Source: Taudactylus pleione (Eukaryota > Chordata > Amphibia > Anura > Myobatrachidae). From it: 64,000 nt of DNA. A program made the translations under genes and the position numbers. Positions 1-10,362 of this stretch are shown here, piece after piece. Numbering within the stretch: position 1 is the first letter of the stretch; the number at the start of each line of letters is the position of its first letter. The notes under the pieces were generated by a model. That model ran no database searches. It worked only from the letters and a program-made list of their open reading frames with translations, and was not told where the DNA came from. The DNA is taken from contig JAUIMM010000213.1 of assembly GCA_031769625.1 (NCBI GenBank), positions 2,114,501 through 2,178,500 of the forward strand, read 5' to 3'.

Positions 1-443
1 TATAAAGATTTTACTGGAATGATTAGATGGATGTTTCTCAACCAATAAATGTAACCTAGTGTATAATGAACAGTATGGTACCAGATTCTTTAACAGCAAT
101 TTAAATATTAAGATGCATCATATACTCCCAGTGTGTAAAAATGATGAGACCCAGTGCCAAGCAAATGGTAAAACTCTATTCAGTCCAATGAAGTGTATGT
201 CTCCCTCTGTTAGCAGTAAAATCTTTTACTGCTAACAGAGGGAGACATACACTTCATTGGACTGAATAGAGTTTTACCATTTGCTGGCACTGGGTCTCAT
301 AATTTTTACACACTGGGAGTATATGATGCATCTTAATATTTAAATTGCTGTTAAAGAATCTGGTACAATACTGTTCATTATACACTAGGTTACATTTATT
401 GGTTGAGAAACATCCATCTAATCATTCCAGTAAAGTCTTTATA
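1..443. repeat. 443-bp fold-back (near-perfect palindrome), left end outside window
   Basis: Positions 1-221 and 224-443 are reverse complements with only a few substitutions and single-base indels, and just two unpaired bases at the centre (222-223). The left arm may continue beyond the window. The right arm leads, after about 135 bp, into a hammerhead-type motif, which suggests that this is an inverted dimer of a Penelope-like terminal region. That origin is inference; the palindrome itself is read directly. No coding capacity is evident. Confidence 0.85.
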
Positions 444-579
444 AGAACTACTTGGCTTTTAAAAGCCTTTCTAGGAATTTCTCCCTATCAAGGGACAGAA
501 AATAAGCTTATACTACTGAGTGTTCTAACCAGTTCCATATCATCAAGTGTTTGTTCAGACCAGTTCCATTTTTGTGTTT

Positions 580-620
580 ACCCCTGATGAAGTCCCGTAG
601 GTGGACGAAACGTGTAGGGT
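580..620 (+). ncRNA. Hammerhead-ribozyme-type motif (Penelope-like element)
   Basis: The core CTGATGA (584-590) is followed by one extra A, a 4-bp stem GTCC/GGAC (592-595 with 603-606) with a 7-nt loop, and then GAAAC (607-611). ACCC (580-583) can pair with GGGT (617-620) to close stem I. Stem III would be only A-U and C-G around a GU loop, with GTA as the possible cleavage triplet. Minimal hammerheads with very short stem III are known from Penelope-like elements and plant retrozymes, where they tend to work as dimers. The extra A between the core and stem II is not canonical, so self-cleavage is uncertain. Confidence 0.6.
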
Positions 621-1026
621 CATCGCTTTGAAAAACCTGCACCTACCACATAAGAGGTCCACCTAAGAGCGCACACCTGTAAAGGTGTAGGTGGCAGATA
701 ACAACATCTATCCTTCTGTACTGGGGCAGGTTTACTAAAAGTTGTTTTATGCGATTTATGTATTTATTTGTAATGTAAATTGTTTATATTTTTACCTCTG
801 TTGATATACCAAGAATAAAATATTCAGGTATAAGAATTATGGGCTACCATAGGGCTTTTATTTTATGAACAATATCCAAAACATAAACTTATGGTGATTT
901 GAAGACTAATTAGAGGGTTGTGTTTGACCAACAGCTAATATTGCAATAAATCCCCCTAAGTGGTGGAAATTTCTTCTGTTCAATTAATACTCAAAGTTGT
1001 AGCGCACCAAAGGTACCCCTTCTCTT

Positions 1027-1062
<36 letters not shown>
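621..1062. other. Unclassified AT-rich stretch ending in an (AT)n tract
   Basis: Nothing coding is recognised. An AATAAA-like signal occurs near 813-820. The last 34 bases (about 1029-1062) are a pure AT dinucleotide tract that borders the next Penelope-like module. The first 120 bp are probably still part of the terminal region that carries the hammerhead motif. Confidence 0.5.
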
Positions 1063-1065
<3 letters not shown>

Positions 1066-1279
1066 GAATTTGATACAAAAGGTTGCACTCCTGGGCTTTA
1101 TACAACAAGTACTCTGGAATCTCTCCCTTTTATTATAAAAGGGAGTCCGGAATTACATGTTGTATAAAGCCCAGGAGTGCGACCTGTTGTATTGAATTCT
1201 GTGCATGTTGGCGTGTCCGCATCATGGTAAGCACCCGGGTACATGTTTATTTCTGTGCTGGAATGCCGGTCTTATTGCA

Positions 1280-1280
<1 letters not shown>
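1063..1280. repeat. Penelope-like terminal fold-back between two (AT)n tracts
   Basis: The segment sits between AT tracts at 1029-1062 and about 1281-1311. It contains inverted arms at about 1082-1108 and 1162-1188 (the left arm runs GGTTGCACTCCTGGGC) with an imperfect inner hairpin. Both ends carry a motif of the form GGAGTGC or GGAATGCCG followed by roughly 20 bp and then (AT)n. The same arrangement recurs at several other Penelope-like ends in this window. No reading frame is present. Confidence 0.55.
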
Positions 1281-1311
<31 letters not shown>

Positions 1312-1314
<3 letters not shown>

Positions 1315-1474
1315 GGGTGAGCGGGTTCGGTTTTACTTGGATTTACTCGGTTCTTATCGCCACTTTACCGCAAATTCGGATTTATTATATTGGCTATCCA
1401 AAACACATGATAGGGGGTAGCCAATAAAATGCCGTTTAAAGATCCGAGTAAATCCGAGTAAAACTGAACCCGCT
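1312..1474. mobile_element. hAT-type MITE, TAGGGGTGAGCGGGTTCGG family
   Basis: The left end TAGGGGTGAGCGGGTT directly follows an AT tract. The right end is its inverted copy (AACCCGCTCA) but lacks the last bases CCCCTA. The inner arms, built on TTACTCGG and GATCCGAGTAAA, are complementary over about 35 bp. The same terminus closes the large hAT elements at 33225 and 56899, so this is a short relative. A clean 8-bp duplication is not visible because the right end is clipped. Confidence 0.65.
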
Positions 1475-1481
1475 CAATAGT

Positions 1482-1681
1482 CCGCAGTGGACGGCACTAC
1501 AAAGGATTTATTAAAGTGAAAAAAACCCACAGACCATGCTGCTTCTGCCAATGTTTCAGAGGGGTCACCTCTTTTATTAAGACACAAAATAGGTGACCCC
1601 TCTGAAACATTGGCAGAAGCAGCATAGTCTGTGTTTTTTTTTTCATGTTAATAAATCATTTGTAGTGCCGTCCACTGCGGG
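1482..1681. repeat. Head-to-head fold-back of a Penelope-like terminus
   Basis: Arms 1482-1572 and about 1592-1681 are inverted copies: the left arm starts CGCAGTGGACGGCACTAC and the right arm ends GTAGTGCCGTCCACTGCG. Near the centre each arm has a 5-bp stem (AGAGG/CCTCT) followed by GAAAC, the 3' half of a hammerhead core. The 5' core (CTGANGA) is lost or decayed to CTTAATA. This looks like two terminal repeats joined head to head. Confidence 0.6.
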
Positions 1682-2509
1682 CTGGATATGATTACTACAG
1701 GTCTGGCACTATAATCATATAGTGGAGTTGATATATATTTGGTGGGATTATCTGCTAGGGGCACCAACCAAAATCTTGCTAGGGCACCAAATTGGCTAGG
1801 GCCGGCTCTGAGCATGACAACTGCATAGTTACATATTTCAACATAGATTTAGACTTTTTTATAATCAGCTGGAAATGTTTATACAACAAATAGAAGATCC
1901 AAAATTAATAAGTATTTGTTTTTCTTTATATGTAATTTGAAATTGTACTTCAAATTACAGAAGTATTGTTTGATAATAAATCTGGAATACTCCAGCTTTC
2001 TCCCATGGAGGAAAGCTTGAGATCATCATCTAATATTTCCTCCAACACAATAGCAAGCTTAATACTCACCACATTCAATATAGTATGAAAATATGACACA
2101 CAGAGCAATAATGTTAAACACAGCTGTGAGCATGTGAGAGCTTTTCCAAAGCGATTAAGGAAATGATAATGGATTTTAAGAAGACCAAATATTGTTCCAC
2201 AAACCTGGAGGTTGGATGTGCCTAATTCTATGTGAGTTGTTGGTATGTGCCTAGATATAAAATATGAGTGAGAAGCCACTTTCACAAAGGGTAGATGCTG
2301 TCTTCTGCAAGTAGAAAATATAATTTCTGGCAAATGACCTTTGTGTGTTTTTATCATAATACAGACAAGTGCCTGTAATGTGGAAGGTGGAGGGAGGGGC
2401 TTCAGAAGCACACAATAAGGAAGCTAATATTTGCTCCTTTAAAAATGAGGATTGTGTGCAAATTAATTCCAACATTGTGAAAAAAAAAACTTGGATTCCA
2501 AGTGTATTT
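1682..2509. other. No recognisable feature
   Basis: Ordinary AT-rich sequence. An open stretch of 153 codons on the minus strand (1950-2411) resembles nothing I recognise and has no conserved motif, so it is treated as chance. A short CACCAAATTGGCTAGGGCCGG-like segment near 1785-1810 recalls the start of other interspersed repeats, but it cannot be bounded. Confidence 0.5.
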
Positions 2510-2808
2510 GCTACAATGAGGCTCTATTTACATTACAAGCGTATTGTTGCTACAATGAGGCTCTATTTATATTACAAGCGTATTGTTGCTACAATGAGGC
2601 TCTATTTACATTACAAGCGTATTGTTGCTACAATGAGGCTCTATTTACATTACAAGCGTATTGTTGCTACAATGAGGCTCTATTTACATTACAAGCGTAT
2701 TGTTGCTACAATGAGGCTCTATTTACATTACAAGCGTATTGTTGCTACAATGAGGCTCTATTTACATTACAAGCGTATTGTTGCTACATTGAGGCTCTAT
2801 TTACATTA
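2510..2808 (+). repeat. 39-bp minisatellite, about 7.7 copies
   Basis: The unit starts GCTACAATGAGGCTCTATTT and repeats at exactly 39-bp spacing from 2510, the eighth unit starting at 2783 and being partial. Copies are almost identical; the visible changes are one base in unit 2 (TTTATATT for TTTACATT) and one in the last unit. Because 39 is a multiple of three, all frames stay open across the array, which creates repetitive artificial reading frames. Near identity indicates recent expansion or homogenisation. Confidence 0.95.
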
Positions 2809-3757
2809 ATACTTACAGGACTTACAATAATAATATCACATACAATTAAAAATGTAACTTTCTGATATGATACATTTACCTTATGGTCTCCCTCATCTTG
2901 CTTCTCTGATAATCTATGCCATACTGCTGATTGTCATGCCACACTGCTAATTACAGGAATCATGTCTATACAAGAAACTTGGCAGCAATGCTACAGATGT
3001 TAAGAAAATCATCACATATAGACAGCACATGGATGGAATGGTTATGTTTCAAGTTGCAAAAAAAATTATTTAATTTATACCATTGTTACAACTGATATAT
3101 GTGTTGCATTTACTGCCCTTGACATGTGGAAAATGAAGAATGCTGTTAAATTACTGTTTTATCAACAAAAGAGATTCATCATAAAATGTAAATGAATAAA
3201 CTGCATGGTGCTTGCCATTAATGTCTATAGGACCAGTTTAAGTACAGTCTGTGAAATTCCAACCACTAGAGCTACTATAGTCTGGAATACCCAGACACAC
3301 AGAAATGCAATACAGCCAACAATTTAGTCAGCAGTGGTGATGCTGTGAGGATGCTGATTATAGGCGAATGGTTACTCTACACAATCTTCAGAGTTTAGAG
3401 TATGACATGAGGTGGGAGCATGAACCATCTCTGTTTAATGCATCCAAAAGAAGCTTAAGCTTGACCTGTTTTCACGATCACTGTATATTCATTGCCAGTG
3501 GCTATGATGCACTATAAATAGTATAGAATTTTATAAGAAAGAAAATGCCAGCAACAATGCAAATATATTATCTGTGTGATTTCTTCCAACCAATTCTTAT
3601 ACATAATAAGACAATGGAGGACAGTTTAAATTGTAAAAAAAAATGTAAACTGTTAACAAACATACTAATGTCCTTAAGTTAAGATTTATATTAGTATACA
3701 CAGATTTTTAGATAGATAGAGAGAGAGAGAAAGAGAGAGATATTAAAGGACATATTA
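2809..3757. other. No gene recognised; short (GA)n tract
   Basis: AT-rich single-copy-like sequence with no frame or motif I can assign. A GATA/GAGA-rich tract lies at about 3708-3740 just upstream of the Tigger-like element. Confidence 0.5.
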
Positions 3758-4198
3758 CAGGTTGAGTCTCCCATATCCAAATATTCCGAAATACGAAATA
3801 TTCCGAAATACAGAATATTTTTGGCATGACTGAGATAATGAAACCTTTGATTTTTGATGGTTCAATGTACACAAACTTTGTCTAAGGCACAAATTATTAA
3901 AAATATTGAATACAATTACCTTCAGGCTGTGTGTATAAGGTGTATATGAAACATAAATTAATTTAATTTCTGTACTCAAACTTTGCTTGAGCCTCAAAAT
4001 TATTGAAAATATTGTATAAAATGACCTGCAGGCTGTGTGTATAAGGTGTATATAGCACATAAATTCATTCTGTGTGTATATTTGGGTTCTATTCCCAAGA
4101 TATTTCATTATGATATGCAATTATTCCAAACTACGGAATATTCCGTTATCCAAAATACCCCTGGTCCCAAGCATTTTGGATATGGGAGACTCAACCTG
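3758..4198. mobile_element. Tigger/pogo-like MITE with TA target duplication
   Basis: The ends are inverted repeats: CAGGTTGAGTCTCCCATATC at the left and GGATATGGGAGACTCAACCTG at the right, flanked by TA on both sides (3756-3757 and 4199-4200). The start resembles the CAGGTTGAGTATCCCTTATC type of terminus known from mammalian Tigger-type DNA transposons, and TA duplication fits the Tc1/mariner/pogo superfamily. The 441-bp interior holds further partial inverted segments and an internal direct repeat with GGCTGTGTGTATAAGGTGTA near 3925 and 4030. No transposase frame is present, so it is non-autonomous. Confidence 0.8.
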
Positions 4199-4311
4199 TA
4201 TTAGGCTTTTAGGACCCTTTTGTTATCATTCCTCAACTCATATTCATCTATATATTTCCTTTTTGCAGTCGACACCGATCATTATTTTACTGTCTAAAGC
4301 AGAAGCACATT

Positions 4312-4935
4312 AGTGGACAGGACATTGCCTCCCACAAGATCAGCAGACATATAGGCCCTCATTCAGAGGTGCTCGCAAGAAGCGAGCGCTCGTTCTGAAT
4401 GAGGGTGGCCGCTTCATTTTTGAAGTGCGGCCTCCTGGTCGTTAGGTAAGCTGTGGGTTACCACCCACAGCTTAACGACCGACCAGGTTGATGGTCGCGA
4501 TGGTGAACACCATCGCAACCAGCGGGGCTTGTGACGAGACCCTAAGGTTGGGTCTCGGCAACCGCAAGCCCCAGGGAGCTTCCTGCACTGAAAGAGCAGG
4601 CAACTCTCCACTGACATCACTGATGATGTCAGTGCGGCCGCCCACAAAACTTTAGGCGTTCCTTAAGGAACGCCTCCGTTTTGGAAACCACCCCCCTGGC
4701 AAGCCTACAAAACAGGGCGAGCTGTCGATCAACATAGACAGCCACCCCTTTTGTAGAGATCTCCGGAGCGAGAGAGTTTCTCTCTCGCTCTGGGGCTTGC
4801 ACACGCACAGTGCGGCCGCTGCGCGTGCGCAGGGCTAACTATCAACCCGGTTGCGAGCACATCGGTGCTTGCGACCGGGTCTGAATGAGACCCATAGTGT
4901 GCTGATCTTGTGGCAGGTAACATCCTGTTCATTCT
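4312..4935. repeat. Short palindrome split by a MITE insertion
   Basis: About 38 bp on each side of the MITE at 4354-4893 are inverted copies. The left flank contains CCACAAGATCAGCA and the right flank TGCTGATCTTGTGG, and the similarity extends outwards to GGACAGGA and its complement. Removing the MITE and one ATA copy would leave a hairpin with a loop of about 11 nt, so the MITE landed at the loop of an older inverted repeat. Confidence 0.7.
4354..4893. mobile_element. MITE of the GGCCTGATTCAG family, ATA duplication (540 bp)
   Basis: The ends are GGCCCTCATTCAGA and TCTGAATGAGACCC, flanked by ATA at 4351-4353 and 4894-4896. The interior is a chain of smaller palindromes, for example GATGGTCGCGATGG pairing with CCATCGCAACC. 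It shares modules with the copies at 38665 and 52649. Three-base duplications and GG ends suggest the PIF/Harbinger superfamily; with no transposase present, that assignment is inference. Confidence 0.8.
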
Positions 4936-5312
4936 TGTAAACCTGTATAATGTTCTTATGTGATGAATTAAATTCAGAAAGCCAAACATTGAGCATTAGA
5001 TATGAATAGTGGAAGCAGCAGGATTTCCCAACAGCACAGAATAGTGATGAGAAGCTCTCAGCAAGAGTAACATTGTATCTCTGAATGAAGTTTACACATT
5101 TAATTAGAGAGATCTGAAATTGTTTCAAAGTGGTTCAAGATCCAGTTCATCTAACTAGACCTTAAGTTAAAAAATTGCAACAAATTTTCAAACTTTAGTT
5201 ACAACTAAACATTGTAGCTAAGCAAAGGAGAAATATTCAGCCATGGTATCATTGTAGTACTTATAGTTTTGTTTGCATTTTTACATAAGAACAGAGCATT
5301 CAAACTTTGAAC
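4936..5312. other. No recognisable feature
   Basis: AT-rich intervening DNA between two MITEs, with no coding or repeat signal seen. Confidence 0.5.
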
Positions 5313-5315
5313 TTA

Positions 5316-5910
5316 GGGCCTGATTCAGAGCCGCTCGTAAGTGACAGTACGCTCGTTCCGAGCGATGTTCGCACTTCTGCGCATGCGTACGGTTTATATA
5401 TAATACGCATGCGCGAACCAGTCAGTGCAGCCAAAAATCGTTTGTTCGCTATCTAGCGAATGCCTGCTACTTTGAGTGACAGGATGAGGCGTGGTAACAG
5501 GGGAAGGTGCTTGAAAACGGGGAGTGGAATTAAGAACACAGGCGTGCTTAAAGGTCAAAACGGGCGTTTTATGGGTGTGCATAATTACAACAGCAGCGTC
5601 ATTGACCATGTCACCTGGTTGTTTTATAGTCAAAACTGCTCGCAATATAGTGGTAGGAAAAACCAACCACAAGAATAGCGAGCAGCTCATACGCTGTTCG
5701 ATGTACTCGATTAATCTAATAAATAGCGGACATGACGTATGATGCGAGCAGCCAGGGGGCGTATTTTTCAAATAAACATCCGCAAGTTTTGTTCGCTCGT
5801 TCAGACATGGAGGCGTCAACAGACCGCAAAGAGCGAACGGATCATTTGAATAGCCACCCCCTTTTTCTGAACGAGCGAGCGCTAATTGCGTCCGGCTCTG
5901 AATCAGGTCC
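5316..5910. mobile_element. MITE of the GGCCTGATTCAG family, TTA duplication (595 bp)
   Basis: It starts GGGCCTGATTCAGAGCCG, ends CGGCTCTGAATCAGGTCC, and is flanked by TTA at 5313-5315 and 5911-5913. The interior is closely similar to the copy at 42251-42849, including AACGGGCGTTTTATGGGTGT and GGGGAAGGTGCTTGAAAA, so the two belong to one subfamily of about 595-600 bp. Short open frames inside are incidental. No transposase is encoded. Confidence 0.9.
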
Positions 5911-5913
5911 TTA

Positions 5914-6468
5914 AACAGTAATTTTCAACTGTTCAACTGAAAAAAAATAAGAATATTACATGTAGCTTTTTAAGCCTAAACAAATTTATCACTTTAACTT
6001 CTTTTAACTCCAACCTGTGAATGTGTAAAATTCAAACTTTGAGTTCAAAAATACACAAAGTACAGGTAGTAGAAAAACAAAAACGAATTTTGCTATATTA
6101 TAGGTTGGTTTAACCAAATGTTGTAGCTAATTAAATCAGGCTTGTTGGACCAATTGTTGAACATGTTCAAATAATTTTAATATCTCTGTGTAATGGGTAA
6201 CTTCTACCCAATTTAGTTATAACTACAGTTTCTATTCTTCTATCACCTTTGTGCATCCACCCAATTACTGGATTACTTTTCCTATACCTGGAGTGGACAT
6301 GAGAACACTCTGATCTGGTAAATACAAAGTTTAAATTAGATTCAGTCTAGAAACTTTGCAAGAAATATTATTCACATACAATCTTCACAATCCTCTTTAC
6401 ACTAAGAAATTCTCACAAAGTGGCTAAAGTTTATTTTATAGCACCTTTTAATAAAATTGCCTGGAGAC
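5914..6468. other. No recognisable feature
   Basis: AT-rich sequence without a coding or repeat signal that I can support. Confidence 0.5.
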
Positions 6469-6471
6469 AAG

Positions 6472-6629
6472 GGGGTATATTTACTAAAGTGTGGATTTTT
6501 AGAAGTGGAGTTCTTGCCCATAGCAACCAATCAGATTCCTTTATCTACCACCTTCTAGAAGATAATAGCAAGAATCTGATTAGTTCCTATGGCATATTTA
6601 CTAAACCCGTACTTTAGTAAATATACCCC
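6472..6629. mobile_element. MITE of the GGGGTAAATTTACTAA family, AAG duplication (158 bp)
   Basis: The ends GGGGTATATTTACTAAAGT and ACTTTAGTAAATATACCCC are inverted repeats flanked by AAG (6469-6471 and 6630-6632). The interior holds the family signature TTGCCCATAGCAACCAATCA, including a CCAATCAG box. Copies at 11758 and 53878 have the same ends and also show 3-bp duplications. Confidence 0.85.
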
Positions 6630-6632
6630 AAG

Positions 6633-7637
6633 TAACGTTACTGGGTGATGTATAACGTATCATACTGTATATAACATAACCAACCATTACTCTTTCCAAC
6701 AGTATAGAATGTGAACAACTATATATACAGATGTGAATGCGTGAATACTTGCTGCTAAACTTACACTAAACCCGAGTAAATCCTATGAATAATTATGTAT
6801 ACCCCATAATATTTACTAAAGTCAGTACAAAATGCTGGAATTTGGGTTTAAAGTAGTGAGGTAGGCATTTTGGGGGGCTGTGTGGATGAGACAGGTGTTT
6901 TGGGATTGCAGGTGCAAGTTACAGGTGTATTTAAAAAAAAAAAAGCACTTTTATGACAAAAAACATGCTTACACCCATTTTAATGTATCCCCCAATTTAA
7001 CTACAGCATTTATTTTTCCTAAAAAATATTACTTTCCATAATTTTTTACAGTTACTGAAAAATGGATATAACACAATTTAAAAACCCCAAACCCTTTGAT
7101 TTTGGCCACTAATACACTTCTACATTATTACCTTACCTTAGTTTACCTTTTCTGGGGGTACATGCAGATTTTCCCATTTTCACCTGCACTTTTTGCTGCT
7201 ATCGCCAAGGAAATTTTTTGAACGAATGCCGCATCGCGTCTTTTGCAGTAGGATTGCAGGAAAAAGAGCAGACAAGATAGACTTGAAAGTGACACATTTG
7301 GGCGAACAGTGTGCAAAGTTTTTGCATTCAAAAATGTTATGGTTTTACGTCTAATTGAATACGGCCCATGTATTTTGAATAGTCAAGTTACTTCTGGTAA
7401 TTATTATAAGGGGTAGAAACCTGTGACATTTGCTAGGTATCAACAATGAAGGAAGCTGGCTCTTGGATAGGAAAGTTCCATAATAAAGTATAATCGTCTA
7501 TAGTTGTACTCCTCTTATTATACTATCAACTCCACAGCATTGGCTTTATCTACCCAGAGCTATTACTCGCTGCAGGGTGGATGAATACTGTAAGATTAGT
7601 TGGTAAGTGCTGCTGATGAGTGCACCTCTGTATTATT
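6633..7637. other. No recognisable gene or bounded repeat
   Basis: About 1 kb of AT-rich DNA. A segment at 6775-6990 (CCCATAATATTTACTAAAGT and a later A-rich run) may be a decayed relative of the neighbouring MITEs, but it cannot be bounded. No coding signal is seen. Confidence 0.45.
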
Positions 7638-8167
7638 GCTGGGTACACACTACACGATATTGTTGATGATTTGGCCGATTCCAATGCACCAGAATGACAA
7701 ATCATCAATATCGTGTACTGTGTATGCACTACATCTTGTAGTGCACACTCCCATGGGGTCGTCAGCCGCATCTAGGGGCTGGCTGGCAACTTTCAGCCTA
7801 GGGGGCAAACACAAGCAAGCGGCCCCGGCACGGTATGTATGTATATACATATATATATATACATATATATGTGTGAGACTCAAGTGAATACCTTTTTGCA
7901 TCTAAGGCCCTAGTGCTGCACAATTGTAGCAGCCCGGGGGGCAGATGGCACCCTGCCCCCCAGCCCAGTCCGCCACTGGCCGCATCGCCTGATCTTTTGT
8001 ACATGCAGTAAAATCAGGTGATGCGGTTGATGATCCCATGCAGCGCATATTGGGTGGTCAGGCAATGGATTGCCCAGTACGTATGGACAGCCCGATATGT
8101 CGGCCCATCGGCAGCCGGGTTATGTTTCGCATCATTGGCTACACACGTCATTTAGTGTGTACACAGC
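7638..8167. mobile_element. GCTGGGTACACAC-family MITE, TTAA-type flanks
   Basis: The ends GCTGGGTACACAC and GTGTGTACACAGC are inverted repeats. TTAA follows the right end, while the left flank TATT is a degenerate match. Relatives at 22789-23013 and 53358-53675 also sit at TTAA-like sites, which suggests a piggyBac- or Kolobok-type TTAA family by inference. The element is interrupted by a second MITE at 7773-7978. Confidence 0.65.
7773..7978. mobile_element. hAT-like MITE nested in the TTAA-type MITE, perfect 8-bp duplication
   Basis: GCCGCATC occurs at 7765-7772 and again at 7979-7986, exactly flanking a 206-bp segment that starts TAGGGGCTGGCTGG and ends CCAGTCCGCCACTG. Removing it restores a continuous host MITE. 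The interior has a TATATATA-rich tract at about 7830-7872. An 8-bp duplication and imperfect short inverted ends fit hAT. No coding sequence is present. Confidence 0.8.
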
Positions 8168-9245
8168 TTAACTCTACAGACTTTAAAACAATACTATTTA
8201 GTTGTAATTATATATTAAGAGCATACTTTGCATACCTAGGATGTCTTGATGGATGATGTAATGATGGATCTGCAGTGTATTAGGAAGGATGTCCTGTGCT
8301 TTACTTGTAAGGTGAATTATGTAATGTTGTTGCTTAATCAGACCTGAAACCAGGGTTAAGCTGATCTCTCCTCTACTTTGTTTTCACAGTTAGGTCTAGA
8401 ATCGGGTGCTGCAAAGGACCTCTGATGTCACACCCACATTACCCAAAACAAAAGGGGGAGGGACAAGGATTAGAACAGGGACCAAAAGTGTCCCCTCACG
8501 GGTTTACTTTGCTCACCAGGCTTCGGGCACAAGATTATATTCCCCTTCTATGCCCATGTGGATGGTAACAATGGAGTGGTCCAGCCTTGCTGCAGCAGTC
8601 ATGTTGTTGTGACATCAAAGAGGTCCTTTCTCCAACTTGGATCTAGCAGCAACCTTCTTTTCACAGGCACAGGTGCTAATCTCCGGACATGACTCTCCCA
8701 GGTGGTGGGACAACATCACTGTCATTGGCTGCTACTAAACTTGTTCCTTCTCACAGAAGCACCAAGACTGTAGGCTGCACATTACCGCCGGATCCCTCTC
8801 TCTCAGCCAGGCATTGGTTGCCTCTCCCTGGTGATCTGTTCCGGCCGTCCATTTGGCGCTGATCATCCACTCCCACAACATGCTCCTCATGCCCTCATTT
8901 AAGCCCTACAAGTCCCTCGTAACAGCAGGCTCATCCCCTTGTTTCCCCCCTGCTGCCTCCTGTAAAACTCCCCCTTGTGCACATCTGATTAGTGTCTTTC
9001 CCAGCACAGGGACAGGATATAAATATATCCACTCTCACCAATGTTATCAACCAGAGTACTTAACACATTACATTTCACCAAATACAGTACCTCCATATTT
9101 ACATATTTACAGTACATAATCCTTTCTACATATTTATATTATTAACATATAAGGGGTTATATATCTGTTTTCACCTCTTTTTAATTGCTGATCTTTGGCT
9201 TTTTTGTTTTCTTCTTCATTTGGTATTACATCTTGGAAAGATGAT
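8168..9245. other. Unclassified, relatively GC-rich around 8400-8950
   Basis: No gene is recognised. The part from about 8380 to 8990 is richer in G+C and pyrimidines than its surroundings and has a retroelement-like look, but no LTR ends, frames or target duplications are visible. Confidence 0.4.
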
Positions 9246-10345
9246 GGTCATTTATTTATTTATTTATTTATTAACAGTTTCTTATATAGCACAGCATATT
9301 CCGTTGCGCTTTACAATTGTAAGCATTAATAGATCAAAACTGGATAATAACAGACAGATATATAGGTAGGAAGGCCCTGCTCGCAAGTTTACAATCTATA
9401 GGGAAATAGGCATTGATACACATGCATAGGTGCAATATATTGCATTTTGGTCCAGCCAGAATGCACAGTTTCTTGGTTGGCTGCATGATCCAGTCACACA
9501 GGAATGTTGACCAAATGTCATGAGGATGTGAGAGAAAGACGATGTGTGAAATTGTGTGTGGACTGTAAAAGGGGATATAATTAGATATGGAAGCTATGAA
9601 GGTTATGTGGGAGGTTCTGGAATCTGATAAGCTTGCCTGAAGAGGTGAGTTTTCAGGGAATGCTTGAAGGATTGGAGACTAGAGGAAAGTCGTATTGTGC
9701 GAGGTAGGTTATTCCATAGAGTGGGTGCAGCGCGAAGAAAGTCCTGTAACCGTGAATGGGAGCAAGTAATGCATGGGGATGAGAGACGCAGATCTTGTGC
9801 TGAGTGGAGAGGTCGGGTTGGGAGATATTTTGAGATGAGTGAAGAGATGTATGTTGGTGTGGTTTGGTTAATAGATTTATGTGTAAGTGAAAGTATTTTG
9901 TATTGAATACGGTAGAAAACCGGTAACCAATGGAGGGACTGACAGAGTGGGGCAGCAGAAGAAGATCATTTCGCAAGGAAGATAAACCTTGCAGCTGCAT
10001 TCATAATGGATTGTAATGGTGATAGCCTGTTTTTGGGAAGACCAGTAAGGAGGCTATTGCAATAGTCAATGCGGGAAATAATAAGTGCATGGATTAGAGA
10101 TTTTGCAGTGTCTTGTGTGAGATATGGTCGAATTTTGGATATGTTTTCTAAATGTATATAACATGATTTTGAGACAGATTGAATATGGGGAACAAAGGAC
10201 AGTTCAGAGTCAAGGATGACACCAAGGCAGTGAGCTTGTGGGGCGGGGTGGATGGTCGAGGTATCAACAGTGATAGAGAGATCAGGTTGGTAACTGTTAT
10301 TGGCCGGTGGAAATATAATTAATTCTGTTTTCATTGTTTATATTT
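9246..10345 (-). pseudogene. 5'-truncated L2/CR1-type LINE, reverse transcriptase C-terminal region
   Basis: Read on the minus strand, 10334-9966 encodes a segment with LGVILDSELSFVPHI, then HALIISRIDYCNSLL and NAAARFIF. This is the order seen in the C-terminal part of L2/CR1 LINE reverse transcriptases, downstream of the catalytic palm. After a frameshift near 9990 the frame continues with a WNNLPRTIRL-type motif and KTHLFRQA near 9720-9640, another L2 hallmark. The 3' untranslated part contains the ATATAGCACAGCATATTCCG type of sequence and ends in a (TTTA)n tail at about 9250-9274, as expected for this clade. The catalytic domain and endonuclease are missing, so this is a dead truncated copy. 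A MITE starts 17 bp beyond its broken 5' end. Confidence 0.85.
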
Positions 10346-10362
10346 AAAATAGTAATGATTAA

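Noticed and set aside
2369..2865. Repetitive frames with MRLYLHYKRIVAT-type 13-residue repeats
   Set aside because: They are translations of the 39-bp minisatellite, where the period is a multiple of three and keeps all frames open.
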